Below the pieces are notes generated by a model. The model did no database searches. It was not told the DNA's origin and was given only the letters and a program-made list of their open reading frames with translations. Below, one piece after another: positions 5,438 through 12,229 of a stretch of DNA of 15,755 nucleotides. The translations under genes and the position numbers were made by a program. The stretch is from Opitutaceae bacterium (GTDB lineage Bacteria > Verrucomicrobiota > Verrucomicrobiae > Opitutales > Opitutaceae). The stretch is taken from assembly GCA_031266495.1 (NCBI GenBank), contig JAISAX010000837.1:1-15755 (forward strand), given 5' to 3'. Position 1 is the first letter of the stretch; the number at the start of each line of letters is the position of its first letter.

Positions 5438-6325
5438 ATGCCTAAAAAAACACTAAAAAACGTGACGCCGGACTCTGGACTCCAGACGCCGTCAACAGCC
5501 CTCGTGATCAACCGCACGGAGATCGCCGCCGGCGATCACACGCAGATCGGCGCGCAGCTCACCGCGCTCTACCGCCAGGCACAGGATGCCGAGGTGGCGA
5601 TCATCCGCTTCGGGGCCGCGTTCTGGCTCGTAGAAAACATGCTCGCCACTGAGGACACAGAGAAAAAGTCCGGCACGCGTGCCGGACTTTCGGTGAAGCG
5701 CGGGTATGTCGGCCTTGCTACTTGGCTCCGTGAGTTTGCTCCGGATATCTCCGAGCGCACCGCGCGCCGCTACCGTGATCTGGCCGAGGCGTTGTCGGAG
5801 AAGTTTCACCTCGGCAATCCCGAGGTGACGATGCGGCTGTTCGACGCGGACCTCCAGTCACTGCCGGAGGCCGATCAGAAAAAGCGGGAGAAGGTGCGCG
5901 ATTTCGTGTCGGGGCAGTCGGTGCGGGCAATGCAGATGGAGCTGGGACTGACGAGCGCGCCAACGCCGCGCAATGTCGATCCGGATACGGGGAAGCGGCT
6001 GCACTATCCGAGTAAGAAGACGAAGGAGCAGTTGCAGAAGGAGCGGCTGGCGCTGGCGCATGCGGACGCGCTGGATGTGTTCAACAAATTCTCCGGACTC
6101 GGGGACAAGTGGATGGCGTGCGATGACGGCGAGTTGATCGTGGCCCTGGAGTTCTGGACGAAATGGGCGAAGAAGGTGAATCGCTGGCTGAATACGCCGC
6201 CGATGCGCCGGGCGAAGTTCGCCGACGTGGCTGTCGGCGACGATACTGGCACGGGCGGGACAGGGGAGACGGGCGGGACGGATGCCAGCGCCGGCGACGA
6301 CGCCGGGGAAGGAGGAGCGGAGTAA
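5438..6325 (+). CDS. DUF3102-like phage protein (295 aa)
   Basis: I chose ATG 5438 (MPKKTLKNV) because earlier in-frame starts lie inside the previous gene; no Shine-Dalgarno is visible. Residues 25-125 follow the DUF3102-type pattern: LTALYRQAQDAEVAIIRFGA, then GLATWLREFAPDISERTARR and YRDLAEAL. Such proteins accompany replication or plasmid-type genes in phages, and their role is unknown. Residues 150-260 are basic and helical, and the C-terminus is a Gly/Thr/Asp-rich tail (TGTGGTGETGGTDASAG). Residues about 69-85 are encoded by an apparent inserted repeat with a 26-bp perfect palindrome. The stop overlaps the transposase start (TAATG), so the two genes are co-translated. Confidence 0.7.
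   Translation: MPKKTLKNVTPDSGLQTPSTALVINRTEIAAGDHTQIGAQLTALYRQAQDAEVAIIRFGAAFWLVENMLATEDTEKKSGTRAGLSVKRGYVGLATWLREFAPDISERTARRYRDLAEALSEKFHLGNPEVTMRLFDADLQSLPEADQKKREKVRDFVSGQSVRAMQMELGLTSAPTPRNVDPDTGKRLHYPSKKTKEQLQKERLALAHADALDVFNKFSGLGDKWMACDDGELIVALEFWTKWAKKVNRWLNTPPMRRAKFADVAVGDDTGTGGTGETGGTDASAGDDAGEGGAE
5645..5690. repeat. In-frame repeat insertion: CACTGAGGACACAGAG motif plus 26-bp perfect palindrome
   Basis: The motif CACTGAGGACACAGAG (5647-5662) resembles a dispersed sequence I recall from Verrucomicrobia and Planctomycetes genomes. It is followed by a perfect 26-bp palindrome at 5665-5690, with half-site AAAGTCCGGCACG. Together they encode TEDTEKKSGTRAGLS, breaking an otherwise family-like stretch without shifting the frame. 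The RNA would form a long hairpin with an A-rich 5' side and UUU after the stem, which is terminator-like in shape. Confidence 0.6.
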
Positions 6326-8304
6326 TGGGTGCGCTGGCCACCATTGCAGCCGAGGTCCAGACGCTGGCGCTGCTGCCTGCGCGGGCGCGAGCGGATTTCG
6401 AGTACTGGCGGGCGATCATCGAGCCGCTGCTGGCCAACCCGCCGGGCAACCTGCGCAAGGCACTGCGGGAGGTCGCCGCCCGGCTGGGCGTGCCGGCCAA
6501 GACGGTACAGAATCGCTACTACGCGGCGCTCAGGGGCGGGCTGCTGGCGATGGTGGACAAGCGCAAGTGCGGGGCGTCGTTGTGGCGGCGGCGGAGGGGG
6601 CGCGTCGTGGTGACGGAGAGCGAGGGGCTGATCTCGTTGTGGCGGCGGTTGTGCGAGGAGGGGACGCGGAGCCACAAGACCGCGTACAAGCGGCTGGTGC
6701 AGATGTTCCGGGAGGCCGCGCCGGAGATCCGCGCCATCCCGGAATTTCGCGACTGGCCGGGAGGGCCGGCGCGGCCTCCGGGTCTCTCCTACGGAAACAT
6801 GCTGCGCCATGCGCCGAGCGAGTTCGAGCAGGCGCTGGCCACGCGGGGGCGGACGGCTGCGAAGGCGCACAGGCCGACGATGCGGTCGGGGCGCACGGGG
6901 TTGTATGTGGGGAGCCACTACATGATAGACGACATGTGGCACAACGTGTTCGTCAACTCGTTCGCGGACCGACAGGCGGGGCGCGCGCTGGAGCTTTACT
7001 CGCTGGACTTTTTCTCTGGCTGCAAGATGCGCTGGGGGATGCGGGTTCGGGTGAAAACCCGCGACGGGAAATACGTCGGTATGAGGGAGCGGGACGCGAT
7101 CTGCACGGTGGCGGCCACGCTCTACCTCGACGGTTTCGCCGCGAGCGCGGACCGGGGAACGGAGATCGTGATGGAGCACGCCACGGCGCATTTGCCGGAC
7201 CGGGTGGTGCGGGCGCTCTTCGACGTGAGCGGGGGGAAGATCACGTGCACGGCCAGCGGGCTGCAGCACGAGGCGGCGCACGCGGGCCAATACCCCACGT
7301 TCAAGCTGGGAAACCCGGGATTCAAGGCTCCGGTCGAGAGCAATCATAATCTGTATCAGAACCGGCTGGACTTCCTGCCGGGGCAGACGGGCAAGGATCG
7401 CGACGACCTGCCCGCCGAGCTGAAGGGGCGGCTGGGCCACAATGCCCGGCTCCTGGACCTGCGCGAGCGGATGCCGGCGCACATGCGCGACGGGGTGATT
7501 TTCCCGATCCTGTCGCTACGGGACTTCGTGAGCGTCTGCGGGCAGGCGCAGCAGGAGATCGAGGACGAGCGGGACCACCAGTTGACCGGCTGGCTGGAGG
7601 CGGGGAACGTGATCCAGATGGTGGACTTCGGGGCGGGGCAGGCGGTGCCGGACTACCTGCTCAACGACGAGCAGCGAGCAAAACTGCCGGCGCTGCTGGA
7701 GATGGGGATGGTGCGCGTGTATCAGGCGCGCATGACACGCGGCGAGGTGAAGCGGCGGGGGATGCGCGGCCTGACGCGGATGGATGGCGCGGCGATGTGC
7801 ATGGTGCTGGGGGATGACTTCGCGCACGATGCGCCGTGCGGCAATCGCGGTCTCACGGTCCGGGATCCGGAGGCGGCGGACGAGCCGCTGGTCTTCTCCC
7901 CGGTGATCCGCGATGCGCACGGGCGCGAGGTGGTCTTGCGACCGGGGGAAAAATACGAGGGCGTCCTCAATCCGATCGTGCCGGACATGGTCTTCGTGCG
8001 CGACGCGGCGGGGCGCTACCTGGGCGAATCGAAAATCCTGCCCGTGCCGACGCGCGGGGACAAGGAGGCGACGGAGAGGGCGTGGGGCACGTATGCGCAC
8101 GTGGAGAACGTGATGGCGCGTGCCGTGAGGGAGCGGCATGGCGCGCCGGAGGGATGGAGGCCGGGCGGCGTCGCCGGCGCGACGGCGGGGCGGAGGATCG
8201 GGGCCGCTGCCACGGCAGGTGGCGGCAGTGGCGGCGGCAGCGGAGAGGGCAACATTTACGCCGGCGACTACGCCGGCGGTGAAGAGGAAAGCGACGAGGG
8301 CTAA
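6325..8304 (+). CDS. Mu-type DDE transposase (A protein)
   Basis: The 659-aa protein matches the usual size of MuA (about 660). The start ATG overlaps the previous stop (TAATG) and has GGAGGAGCGG upstream. Residues 25-80 hold the DNA-binding helix-turn-helix region (LREVAARLGVPAKTVQNRYY). Residues 195-345 form the RNase H-like catalytic core: D202/D203 in HYMIDDMWHN, then EIVMEHATAHL, and E338 in FKAPVESNHN. The segment after that (residues 345-560) corresponds to the beta-barrel and C-terminal parts. The tail is Gly/Ser/Glu-rich. In Mu, A cuts and joins the phage ends during integration and replicative transposition, and works with B. The middle catalytic position appears to be Glu (E284) and not Asp. 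The spacing E284-E338 (54) is close to D336-E392 of MuA (56). Confidence 0.9.
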   Translation: MGALATIAAEVQTLALLPARARADFEYWRAIIEPLLANPPGNLRKALREVAARLGVPAKTVQNRYYAALRGGLLAMVDKRKCGASLWRRRRGRVVVTESEGLISLWRRLCEEGTRSHKTAYKRLVQMFREAAPEIRAIPEFRDWPGGPARPPGLSYGNMLRHAPSEFEQALATRGRTAAKAHRPTMRSGRTGLYVGSHYMIDDMWHNVFVNSFADRQAGRALELYSLDFFSGCKMRWGMRVRVKTRDGKYVGMRERDAICTVAATLYLDGFAASADRGTEIVMEHATAHLPDRVVRALFDVSGGKITCTASGLQHEAAHAGQYPTFKLGNPGFKAPVESNHNLYQNRLDFLPGQTGKDRDDLPAELKGRLGHNARLLDLRERMPAHMRDGVIFPILSLRDFVSVCGQAQQEIEDERDHQLTGWLEAGNVIQMVDFGAGQAVPDYLLNDEQRAKLPALLEMGMVRVYQARMTRGEVKRRGMRGLTRMDGAAMCMVLGDDFAHDAPCGNRGLTVRDPEAADEPLVFSPVIRDAHGREVVLRPGEKYEGVLNPIVPDMVFVRDAAGRYLGESKILPVPTRGDKEATERAWGTYAHVENVMARAVRERHGAPEGWRPGGVAGATAGRRIGAAATAGGGSGGGSGEGNIYAGDYAGGEEESDEG

Positions 8305-8326
8305 TCCTGCCAGATCAGCCCTCGTC
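8293..8326 (+). promoter_or_regulatory. Stable hairpin spanning the transposase stop codon, between the A and B genes
   Basis: GACGAGGGCT (8293-8302) and AGCCCTCGTC (8317-8326) pair perfectly over 10 bp. After one mismatch, ATC and GAT extend the stem towards a 6-nt loop. The 5' arm covers the last codons of A, and the TAA lies in the hairpin. There is no U tract, so it is not a classical terminator. It could slow ribosomes, protect the message or set the ratio of A to B; that is inference. Confidence 0.6.
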
Positions 8327-8359
8327 TAAACACGAACCAGAACCCGAAAGGAACAGGAC

Positions 8360-9346
8360 ATGTCTGAGAAAATTGATACAAAAAATCACCCGACGATCAA
8401 GGCGCTGGAAGCGCACCGCAATCGCCTGGGTATGACGGATGCGGCGTTTCATCGCCAGCATTTGCGGGCGATCTGTTCGCCGGCCACGTGGTCGCTGCTC
8501 AAGAGCGGCACCTATACCGGCGACTCGTCCGGCTATGTCGAGGAGCTGGCCGGCCCGCTGGCCGTGCTCAACGAGCGCGCGGAGATGGATGCCATCAGCA
8601 GCGAGGGCGGAGAGATCCTGCCGCTGTCGCATTTCGTGGCGGCATTGACGGCGATCCGGGGTTGCGTGACCGAGGTCGAGAACCGGCTGGTGGATGTGGC
8701 CTTGCCGAGCGGCGGGGGCAAATCGACGCTGGCCCGGCGCATCGGCGAGGTGTACGGCAGCTCCGTGGTCGCCATTGAGGCCACCGAGACGTGGCGGCAC
8801 AGCTACTTCACGCCGCTCAAGGCGGTGTGCGCGGCGCTCGGCATCAAGTCCACATTCTACAGCCCGGCCACGGCCGAGGCGGCAATGCTGGACGCCTTGC
8901 GGGGGACGCCCCGCATCCTCGTCGTGGACGAGGGTCACTACTGCGGTCGGGAGGCGCTCAACATGATCAAGTTGATCCTCAATGACCGGCAGTCGAAGAC
9001 TCGCGTAGTCTTGCTGGCAATACCCGCCTTGCGGGATTTCATGGAGCGGACCGCGCAGGAGGAGATGCACCAGCTTCGCCGGCGGCGCGCCGCAAACATC
9101 CGGGTGACGCGCATGAGCCACGGCGACACGGAGGTGTTTTTGTCCGGGCGGTTGCCGGGGTTTGCCCAGTTGGCCGACGCGGATCGTCGCAAGGCCGTGT
9201 CGGCCTGCGCCGATGCCGGCAACCGCTTCTTTTTCGACACGCTCAACCGCATCTGCCGTCGCGCCACCAGGGAGGCAAAGGATACCGTCCTGACCCTCGG
9301 CCACATCACCGCAGCCATCAGCCACGTGGAGGCGCTTCGCTCATGA
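8360..9346 (+). CDS. MuB-like AAA+ ATPase, transposition target-DNA activator (B protein)
   Basis: This is a 328-aa protein. Residues 20-65 form an N-terminal helix-turn-helix-like region (RNRLGMTDAAFHRQHLRAI), as in MuB. Walker A is PSGGGKST at residues 116-123 and Walker B is ILVVDEGH around D190-E191. A later LLAIPALRDFM segment fits sensor 1, and the C-terminus is the helical basic domain. In Mu, B polymerises on target DNA with ATP, delivers it to the A transpososome and provides target immunity. It follows A by 55 bp, which contain a hairpin and the ribosome binding region (AAAGGAACAGGAC). The length is close to MuB (312 aa). Its stop overlaps the next start (ATGA). Confidence 0.87.
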   Translation: MSEKIDTKNHPTIKALEAHRNRLGMTDAAFHRQHLRAICSPATWSLLKSGTYTGDSSGYVEELAGPLAVLNERAEMDAISSEGGEILPLSHFVAALTAIRGCVTEVENRLVDVALPSGGGKSTLARRIGEVYGSSVVAIEATETWRHSYFTPLKAVCAALGIKSTFYSPATAEAAMLDALRGTPRILVVDEGHYCGREALNMIKLILNDRQSKTRVVLLAIPALRDFMERTAQEEMHQLRRRRAANIRVTRMSHGDTEVFLSGRLPGFAQLADADRRKAVSACADAGNRFFFDTLNRICRRATREAKDTVLTLGHITAAISHVEALRS

Positions 9347-9777
9347 GCATCAACATCGATACGACAAAATATCAGGCCGCAGAGGCCATCAAACACATGC
9401 TCGGGCGCATCCGCGATGTGCCGGCCATAGGCTGGCATTGCGGTTACGGGACGTCCGCATTCGAGAAACTCGTCAAGGCATACTGCGCGCTCACCGGTGA
9501 CTCCGAGGACGCCGTGCTTGATGCCTTTGAGCCGCGTAATGCCGCCGATCCATACAAGGGCCGCATCGCGTGGAATTGGCTCGACGAGTGCGATCCTCCC
9601 GGTCGCGACCGCGACGTTCTCGTCGCCAGCGGTAATGATTATGACACTCCGCGCGTCGGCCGCTATAAAGACGGACGCTGGTGTAACAGCAGCGGTATCC
9701 CCCTCGCCGACCTCTGCTTTGAGGTCGTTGCCTGGGCCGACTTGCCAGAAAATCCAACGCGAAAGGAGGGCGCATGA
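9343..9777 (+). CDS. DUF551-like phage protein (144 aa)
   Basis: This gene is coupled to the B-like gene by an ATGA overlap. The N-terminal 60 residues are helical (AAEAIKHMLGRIRD; SAFEKLVKAYCALTG) and unassigned. Residues 76-140 follow the DUF551 layout found in small phage proteins: WNWLDECDPPGRDRDVLVAS, then GRYKDGRWCNS and EVVAWADLPENP. The family has an opening Trp, a 'PP...DVL' turn, and a closing 'V-x-x-W-x-x-LP' motif. Its function is unknown. A second DUF551-like gene lies 166 bp downstream of this gene's stop. The combination of an extra N-terminal helical domain with the DUF551 part is notable. Confidence 0.65.
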   Translation: MSINIDTTKYQAAEAIKHMLGRIRDVPAIGWHCGYGTSAFEKLVKAYCALTGDSEDAVLDAFEPRNAADPYKGRIAWNWLDECDPPGRDRDVLVASGNDYDTPRVGRYKDGRWCNSSGIPLADLCFEVVAWADLPENPTRKEGA

Positions 9778-9947
9778 CAACGCCCCGCCTCTCCCTGCCG
9801 GACGATCCGGAGGTCGTCACGTTGCGCCGTCGCACGCTGGCGCTGCTGGTGGCCCTCGTCATCGCGCTCGCCACGCTCTTCGGCCTCTCGCTCGCCATCC
9901 TGATCGTTATCACGCGCGTAGTGCGAACCACGGGAGGTGCGCTGTGA
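9774..9947 (+). CDS. Small single-pass membrane protein (57 aa)
   Basis: A short frame starts at an ATG overlapping the previous stop (ATGA, 9774-9777), with AAAGGAGG upstream, and ends by overlapping the next start (GTGA, 9944-9947). After a polar N-terminus ending in the basic TLRRRT, residues 22-47 are one strongly hydrophobic helix (LALLVALVIALATLFG then LSLAILIVI). A short basic/Gly tail follows. The positive residues before the helix favour a cytoplasmic N-terminus. It is tightly embedded in the early operon. Function is unknown; small early membrane proteins of phages are often involved in exclusion or lysis control, but nothing here shows that. Confidence 0.65.
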   Translation: MTTPRLSLPDDPEVVTLRRRTLALLVALVIALATLFGLSLAILIVITRVVRTTGGAL

Positions 9948-10216
9948 CGTCGATCACCTGGCACAATGCCCGCACCAATCCGCCGCCGCCTCTGGTCGAT
10001 GTGCTGCTCGCCGTCGATGACGGTGATGCGGAGGCCGCCGAGGGGCTGCGTCTGGTCGATGCGGACTACTACTTCCTCTCCACCGGCCACCCCGTCCCCG
10101 CCGCCCGCGTCTATGCGTGGGCGGCCCTGCCCGCCAAGCCGACCAAGGCTCAACTCGGCATCCGTCCGGATGCCAATCGCAACCGTAATCGCAATCGTAA
10201 TCGTACTGTAAAATAA
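9944..10216 (+). CDS. DUF551-like phage protein with Asn-Arg repeat tail (90 aa)
   Basis: The GTG at 9944 overlaps the previous stop (GTGA), with GGGAGGTG upstream. The 90-aa product has the DUF551 pattern again: ITWHNARTNPPPPLVDVLLA, then GLRLVDADYYFLSTGHPVPA and VYAWAALPAKP. It probably shares ancestry with the C-terminal half of the 144-aa protein two genes upstream. The C-terminus carries five Asn-Arg dipeptides encoded by tandem hexamers (AAYCGY) at 10175-10204. This looks like recent slippage growth, because the family normally ends near the LP motif. Function is unknown. Confidence 0.65.
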   Translation: MTSITWHNARTNPPPPLVDVLLAVDDGDAEAAEGLRLVDADYYFLSTGHPVPAARVYAWAALPAKPTKAQLGIRPDANRNRNRNRNRTVK

Positions 10217-10222
10217 AATACA

Positions 10223-10789
10223 ATGGAAACACCTCTTGTCACCATCCCCGTCCACCAGCAGATCGAGGCGCTTGCGCTTCGCTACTCGAAGTGCCGGGAC
10301 ACCCTTACCGCCGTGTGCATGGCGCTCGAAACCGATGTGCGCATCGCGCACGCGGAGCACAAGCGCAACCTGGACACGGCGCTGGCCAATGCGGCGCAGT
10401 CTGCCGAGGACTTGCGCGCCAAGATCGGGGGCCACCCCGAGTTGTTCGTGCAGCCGCGCACGTGGACGTTGCATCGCATCAAGCTGGGATTCCAGAAGAG
10501 CAAGCAGAAGCTCGTCTGGGAGGATGACGCCGCCGTCGTCGCCCGAATCAAGGAGGTGCATGGTGACGACGCGGCCTGCCTGCTCCATGTCGAGGAGTCG
10601 CCGGACGCCGGCGCGCTCGCGGCGCTGTCCGAGGAAGATCTCCGCCTGCTCGGCATTACCGTCGAGGGCGGCAAGGATGGCGTCATTGTCAAGGCCGTGG
10701 AGACGAGCACGGACAAGCTCGTCAAGCGTCTGCTGAAGGAGGGGACGCGCGACAAGGCCGGCGACGCCGGGGAGGAGGACGCAGCATGA
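10223..10789 (+). CDS. gam: Gam-family host-nuclease inhibitor
   Basis: This 188-aa helical protein is in the position and style of phage Mu gam. N-terminal helices (residues 8-70, a long coiled-coil arm) lead to the conserved block HPELFVQPRTWTLHRIKLGF then KSKQKLVWEDDAAVV. Residues 110-150 continue with the pattern typical of Gam (ARIKEVHG; LSEEDLRLLGITVEGGKD). Gam dimers bind double-stranded DNA ends and shield them from host exonucleases such as RecBCD, and are related to eukaryotic Ku. A short 6-nt gap precedes it, with no Shine-Dalgarno (AT-rich AAAATAAAATACA). The C-terminus is acidic, and the stop overlaps the next ATG (ATGA). Confidence 0.85.
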   Translation: METPLVTIPVHQQIEALALRYSKCRDTLTAVCMALETDVRIAHAEHKRNLDTALANAAQSAEDLRAKIGGHPELFVQPRTWTLHRIKLGFQKSKQKLVWEDDAAVVARIKEVHGDDAACLLHVEESPDAGALAALSEEDLRLLGITVEGGKDGVIVKAVETSTDKLVKRLLKEGTRDKAGDAGEEDAA

Positions 10790-11142
10790 AGCCGAAGGCA
10801 TCCGGTGATCCCGTGCCGGCGAAGCGCCGGTTGTTCGCTCGTCCGGTCAAGCATATCGCCCTGTGCAACGGCGCGCCGTGCGCGCTGATCGAGGCCAACT
10901 TCGCGCGCGGCGGGCGCGTGTTGGTGCCCAGCGAATTGCCGCCGACGCCGCATGTCTTTGCCTCGAGGGGGGCGGAGGACGAGGCGTGCGAGCGCACGGA
11001 GCGGCTCTCCCGCCGGCTGCGCGGCGCCTCCGTCGTCCTCAGCCGGACGTGGCTGGTGGATCATCTGCCTCATCTGCGGTCGCTGTTCGACAAGGCGACC
11101 TACACGACGAAAGCGTGGCCGCTGAGGGGAGGTGGGGCATGA
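10786..11142 (+). CDS. Hypothetical early phage protein (118 aa)
   Basis: This gene is coupled at both ends by ATGA overlaps, with GGGGAGGAGG upstream. The 118-aa product is basic (KPKASGDPVPAKRRLFARPV) and has a central beta-like stretch (HIALCNGAPCALIEANFARG then GRVLVPSELPP). It ends in a helical segment (SVVLSRTWLVDHLPHLRSLF). No family is recognised and no membrane segment is present. Its location behind gam suggests an early function. Two Cys residues near position 30 are not in a zinc-binding arrangement. Confidence 0.6.
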   Translation: MKPKASGDPVPAKRRLFARPVKHIALCNGAPCALIEANFARGGRVLVPSELPPTPHVFASRGAEDEACERTERLSRRLRGASVVLSRTWLVDHLPHLRSLFDKATYTTKAWPLRGGGA

Positions 11143-11540
11143 GCGCCACCGACACCGCTGCTGTCGCCGCTGTCGCCGCTGTCGCCGCCGCCGGGCGGGG
11201 AATCCCGATGAAGCATCTGTCACGGCGTTGGTATTACAGGCGTCCGGAGCCGGGCTTCTGGCAGGAGTTGGGGGAGGAGCCGTTGATGTATCTCCATGTC
11301 TTGCTGGATGGGGTGGAGAATTACGTCGTCGATATGCTGGAGTACGGGTTCGACTCACGCGAGAAGGCGCGGGAGGCACTGGCGAATAGTCTGTCCGACA
11401 GGTGCATCCGTGCTCAATGCGTCTACTTGATGGCGGAGTCGAACAACGCGATCATGCTGGAGAATTATACCGCTCTGCGTCGCTTGGTGGTGCGCATGGA
11501 CGCGATGGAGATCGAGCGGTTGCTCGGGAGGGCCGCATGA
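11139..11540 (+). CDS. Hypothetical early phage protein with Ala-Val repeat N-terminus (133 aa)
   Basis: The ATG at 11139 overlaps the preceding stop, with GGGGAGGTGGGGC upstream. Residues 8-18 (AVAAVAAVAAA) come from three perfect 9-bp tandem repeats (GCTGTCGCC, 11160-11186), suggesting slippage. A second ATG at 11208 (MKHLSRRWYYRRPEPG) could be the ancestral start. The remainder is helical and acidic (LMYLHVLLDGVENYVVDMLE; REKAREALANSLSDRCIRAQ; DAMEIERLLGRAA). It is a compact all-alpha protein that I do not recognise. It is coupled downstream by another ATGA overlap. Confidence 0.6.
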   Translation: MSATDTAAVAAVAAVAAAGRGIPMKHLSRRWYYRRPEPGFWQELGEEPLMYLHVLLDGVENYVVDMLEYGFDSREKAREALANSLSDRCIRAQCVYLMAESNNAIMLENYTALRRLVVRMDAMEIERLLGRAA

Positions 11541-12223
11541 CTCCTTCCCAAATCACCAAATACCGGGCCGAGTGGAGCCGCGCGTGGAAAGCGATCCGCT
11601 CCGCCGGTCTGTACGCCGGGGAGAAGGCCGACGATGTGCGCTATCGCTGGCACCTCTACATCGGGGCCGTGTATCTGCGTGGGCCTGACGCGGGACGCCC
11701 CAAGAGCAGCACAATCTTGACCAATCGGGAGTTTGACCGGTTTCTCATGCGTTGCGCGGCGTCCCATTCGCCGGCGTCACTCGCCCACCAGCTTGACCTC
11801 GACGCCCAGCCGCTGATCCGTCTGCGCTTCGCCACCGACCCGTTGTTTGACGCGATTTCCTTCGCTAAGGATTGCGAAAAGCGGGATGCGTATTTGCGTG
11901 GGATCTACGCGAATTTGCAGCGGCCCGCCGCTGCCGCCGGCGAGCGGGTGTTCGCTGTCGAGGAAATGCCTGATGCCGACTTGCAGGGCGTCGTGATCGC
12001 GCTCACTCACACTTGCCAGCACAAGCTGGGCAAGGCTCACGGTCATCCGCAGACCGGATACGTCAGCGGCACGCGTGCGCGCAGCTCGTCGTCGCATCGC
12101 GTCGGCTCCCGCGCACGTACGGTGCGGCCCGTTGCGCCTCCGGTGACAGTCCCGTCCGATCACTGCCGCTACACCTCGCCCGACCCTGCCTGCGTCCCGC
12201 CCGACGATGGCAATCCTTTCTGA
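11537..12223 (+). CDS. Early phage protein, possibly distant GemA/Gp16-type
   Basis: The 228-aa product starts at the overlapping ATG 11537. The frame is open upstream, but that part lies inside the previous gene. The start MTPSQITKYRAEWSRAWKAI, then the LTNREFDRFL motif and a 'HSPASLAHQLDLDAQPLIRL' segment, recall a phage early family found near the GemA/Gp16 (DUF1018) slot of Mu-like phages. The resemblance is loose and by eye. Residues 160-185 (DLQGVVIALTHTCQHKLGKA) form a helix. The C-terminal 50 residues are Ser/Arg/Pro-rich and probably disordered. In Mu this operon position encodes proteins affecting host DNA supercoiling and gene expression, but that role cannot be inferred safely here. 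Confidence 0.5.
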   Translation: MTPSQITKYRAEWSRAWKAIRSAGLYAGEKADDVRYRWHLYIGAVYLRGPDAGRPKSSTILTNREFDRFLMRCAASHSPASLAHQLDLDAQPLIRLRFATDPLFDAISFAKDCEKRDAYLRGIYANLQRPAAAAGERVFAVEEMPDADLQGVVIALTHTCQHKLGKAHGHPQTGYVSGTRARSSSSHRVGSRARTVRPVAPPVTVPSDHCRYTSPDPACVPPDDGNPF

Positions 12224-12229
12224 TTCATC

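Noticed and set aside
6004..7482. Leftward 492-codon open frame opposite the transposase
   Set aside because: It is a Pro/Arg/His-rich shadow of the GC-rich transposase and DUF3102-like genes, with no recognisable domain.
8315..9325. Leftward 336-codon open frame opposite the B-like ATPase
   Set aside because: The rightward frame has Walker A and B motifs and MuB length, so the antisense frame is a shadow.
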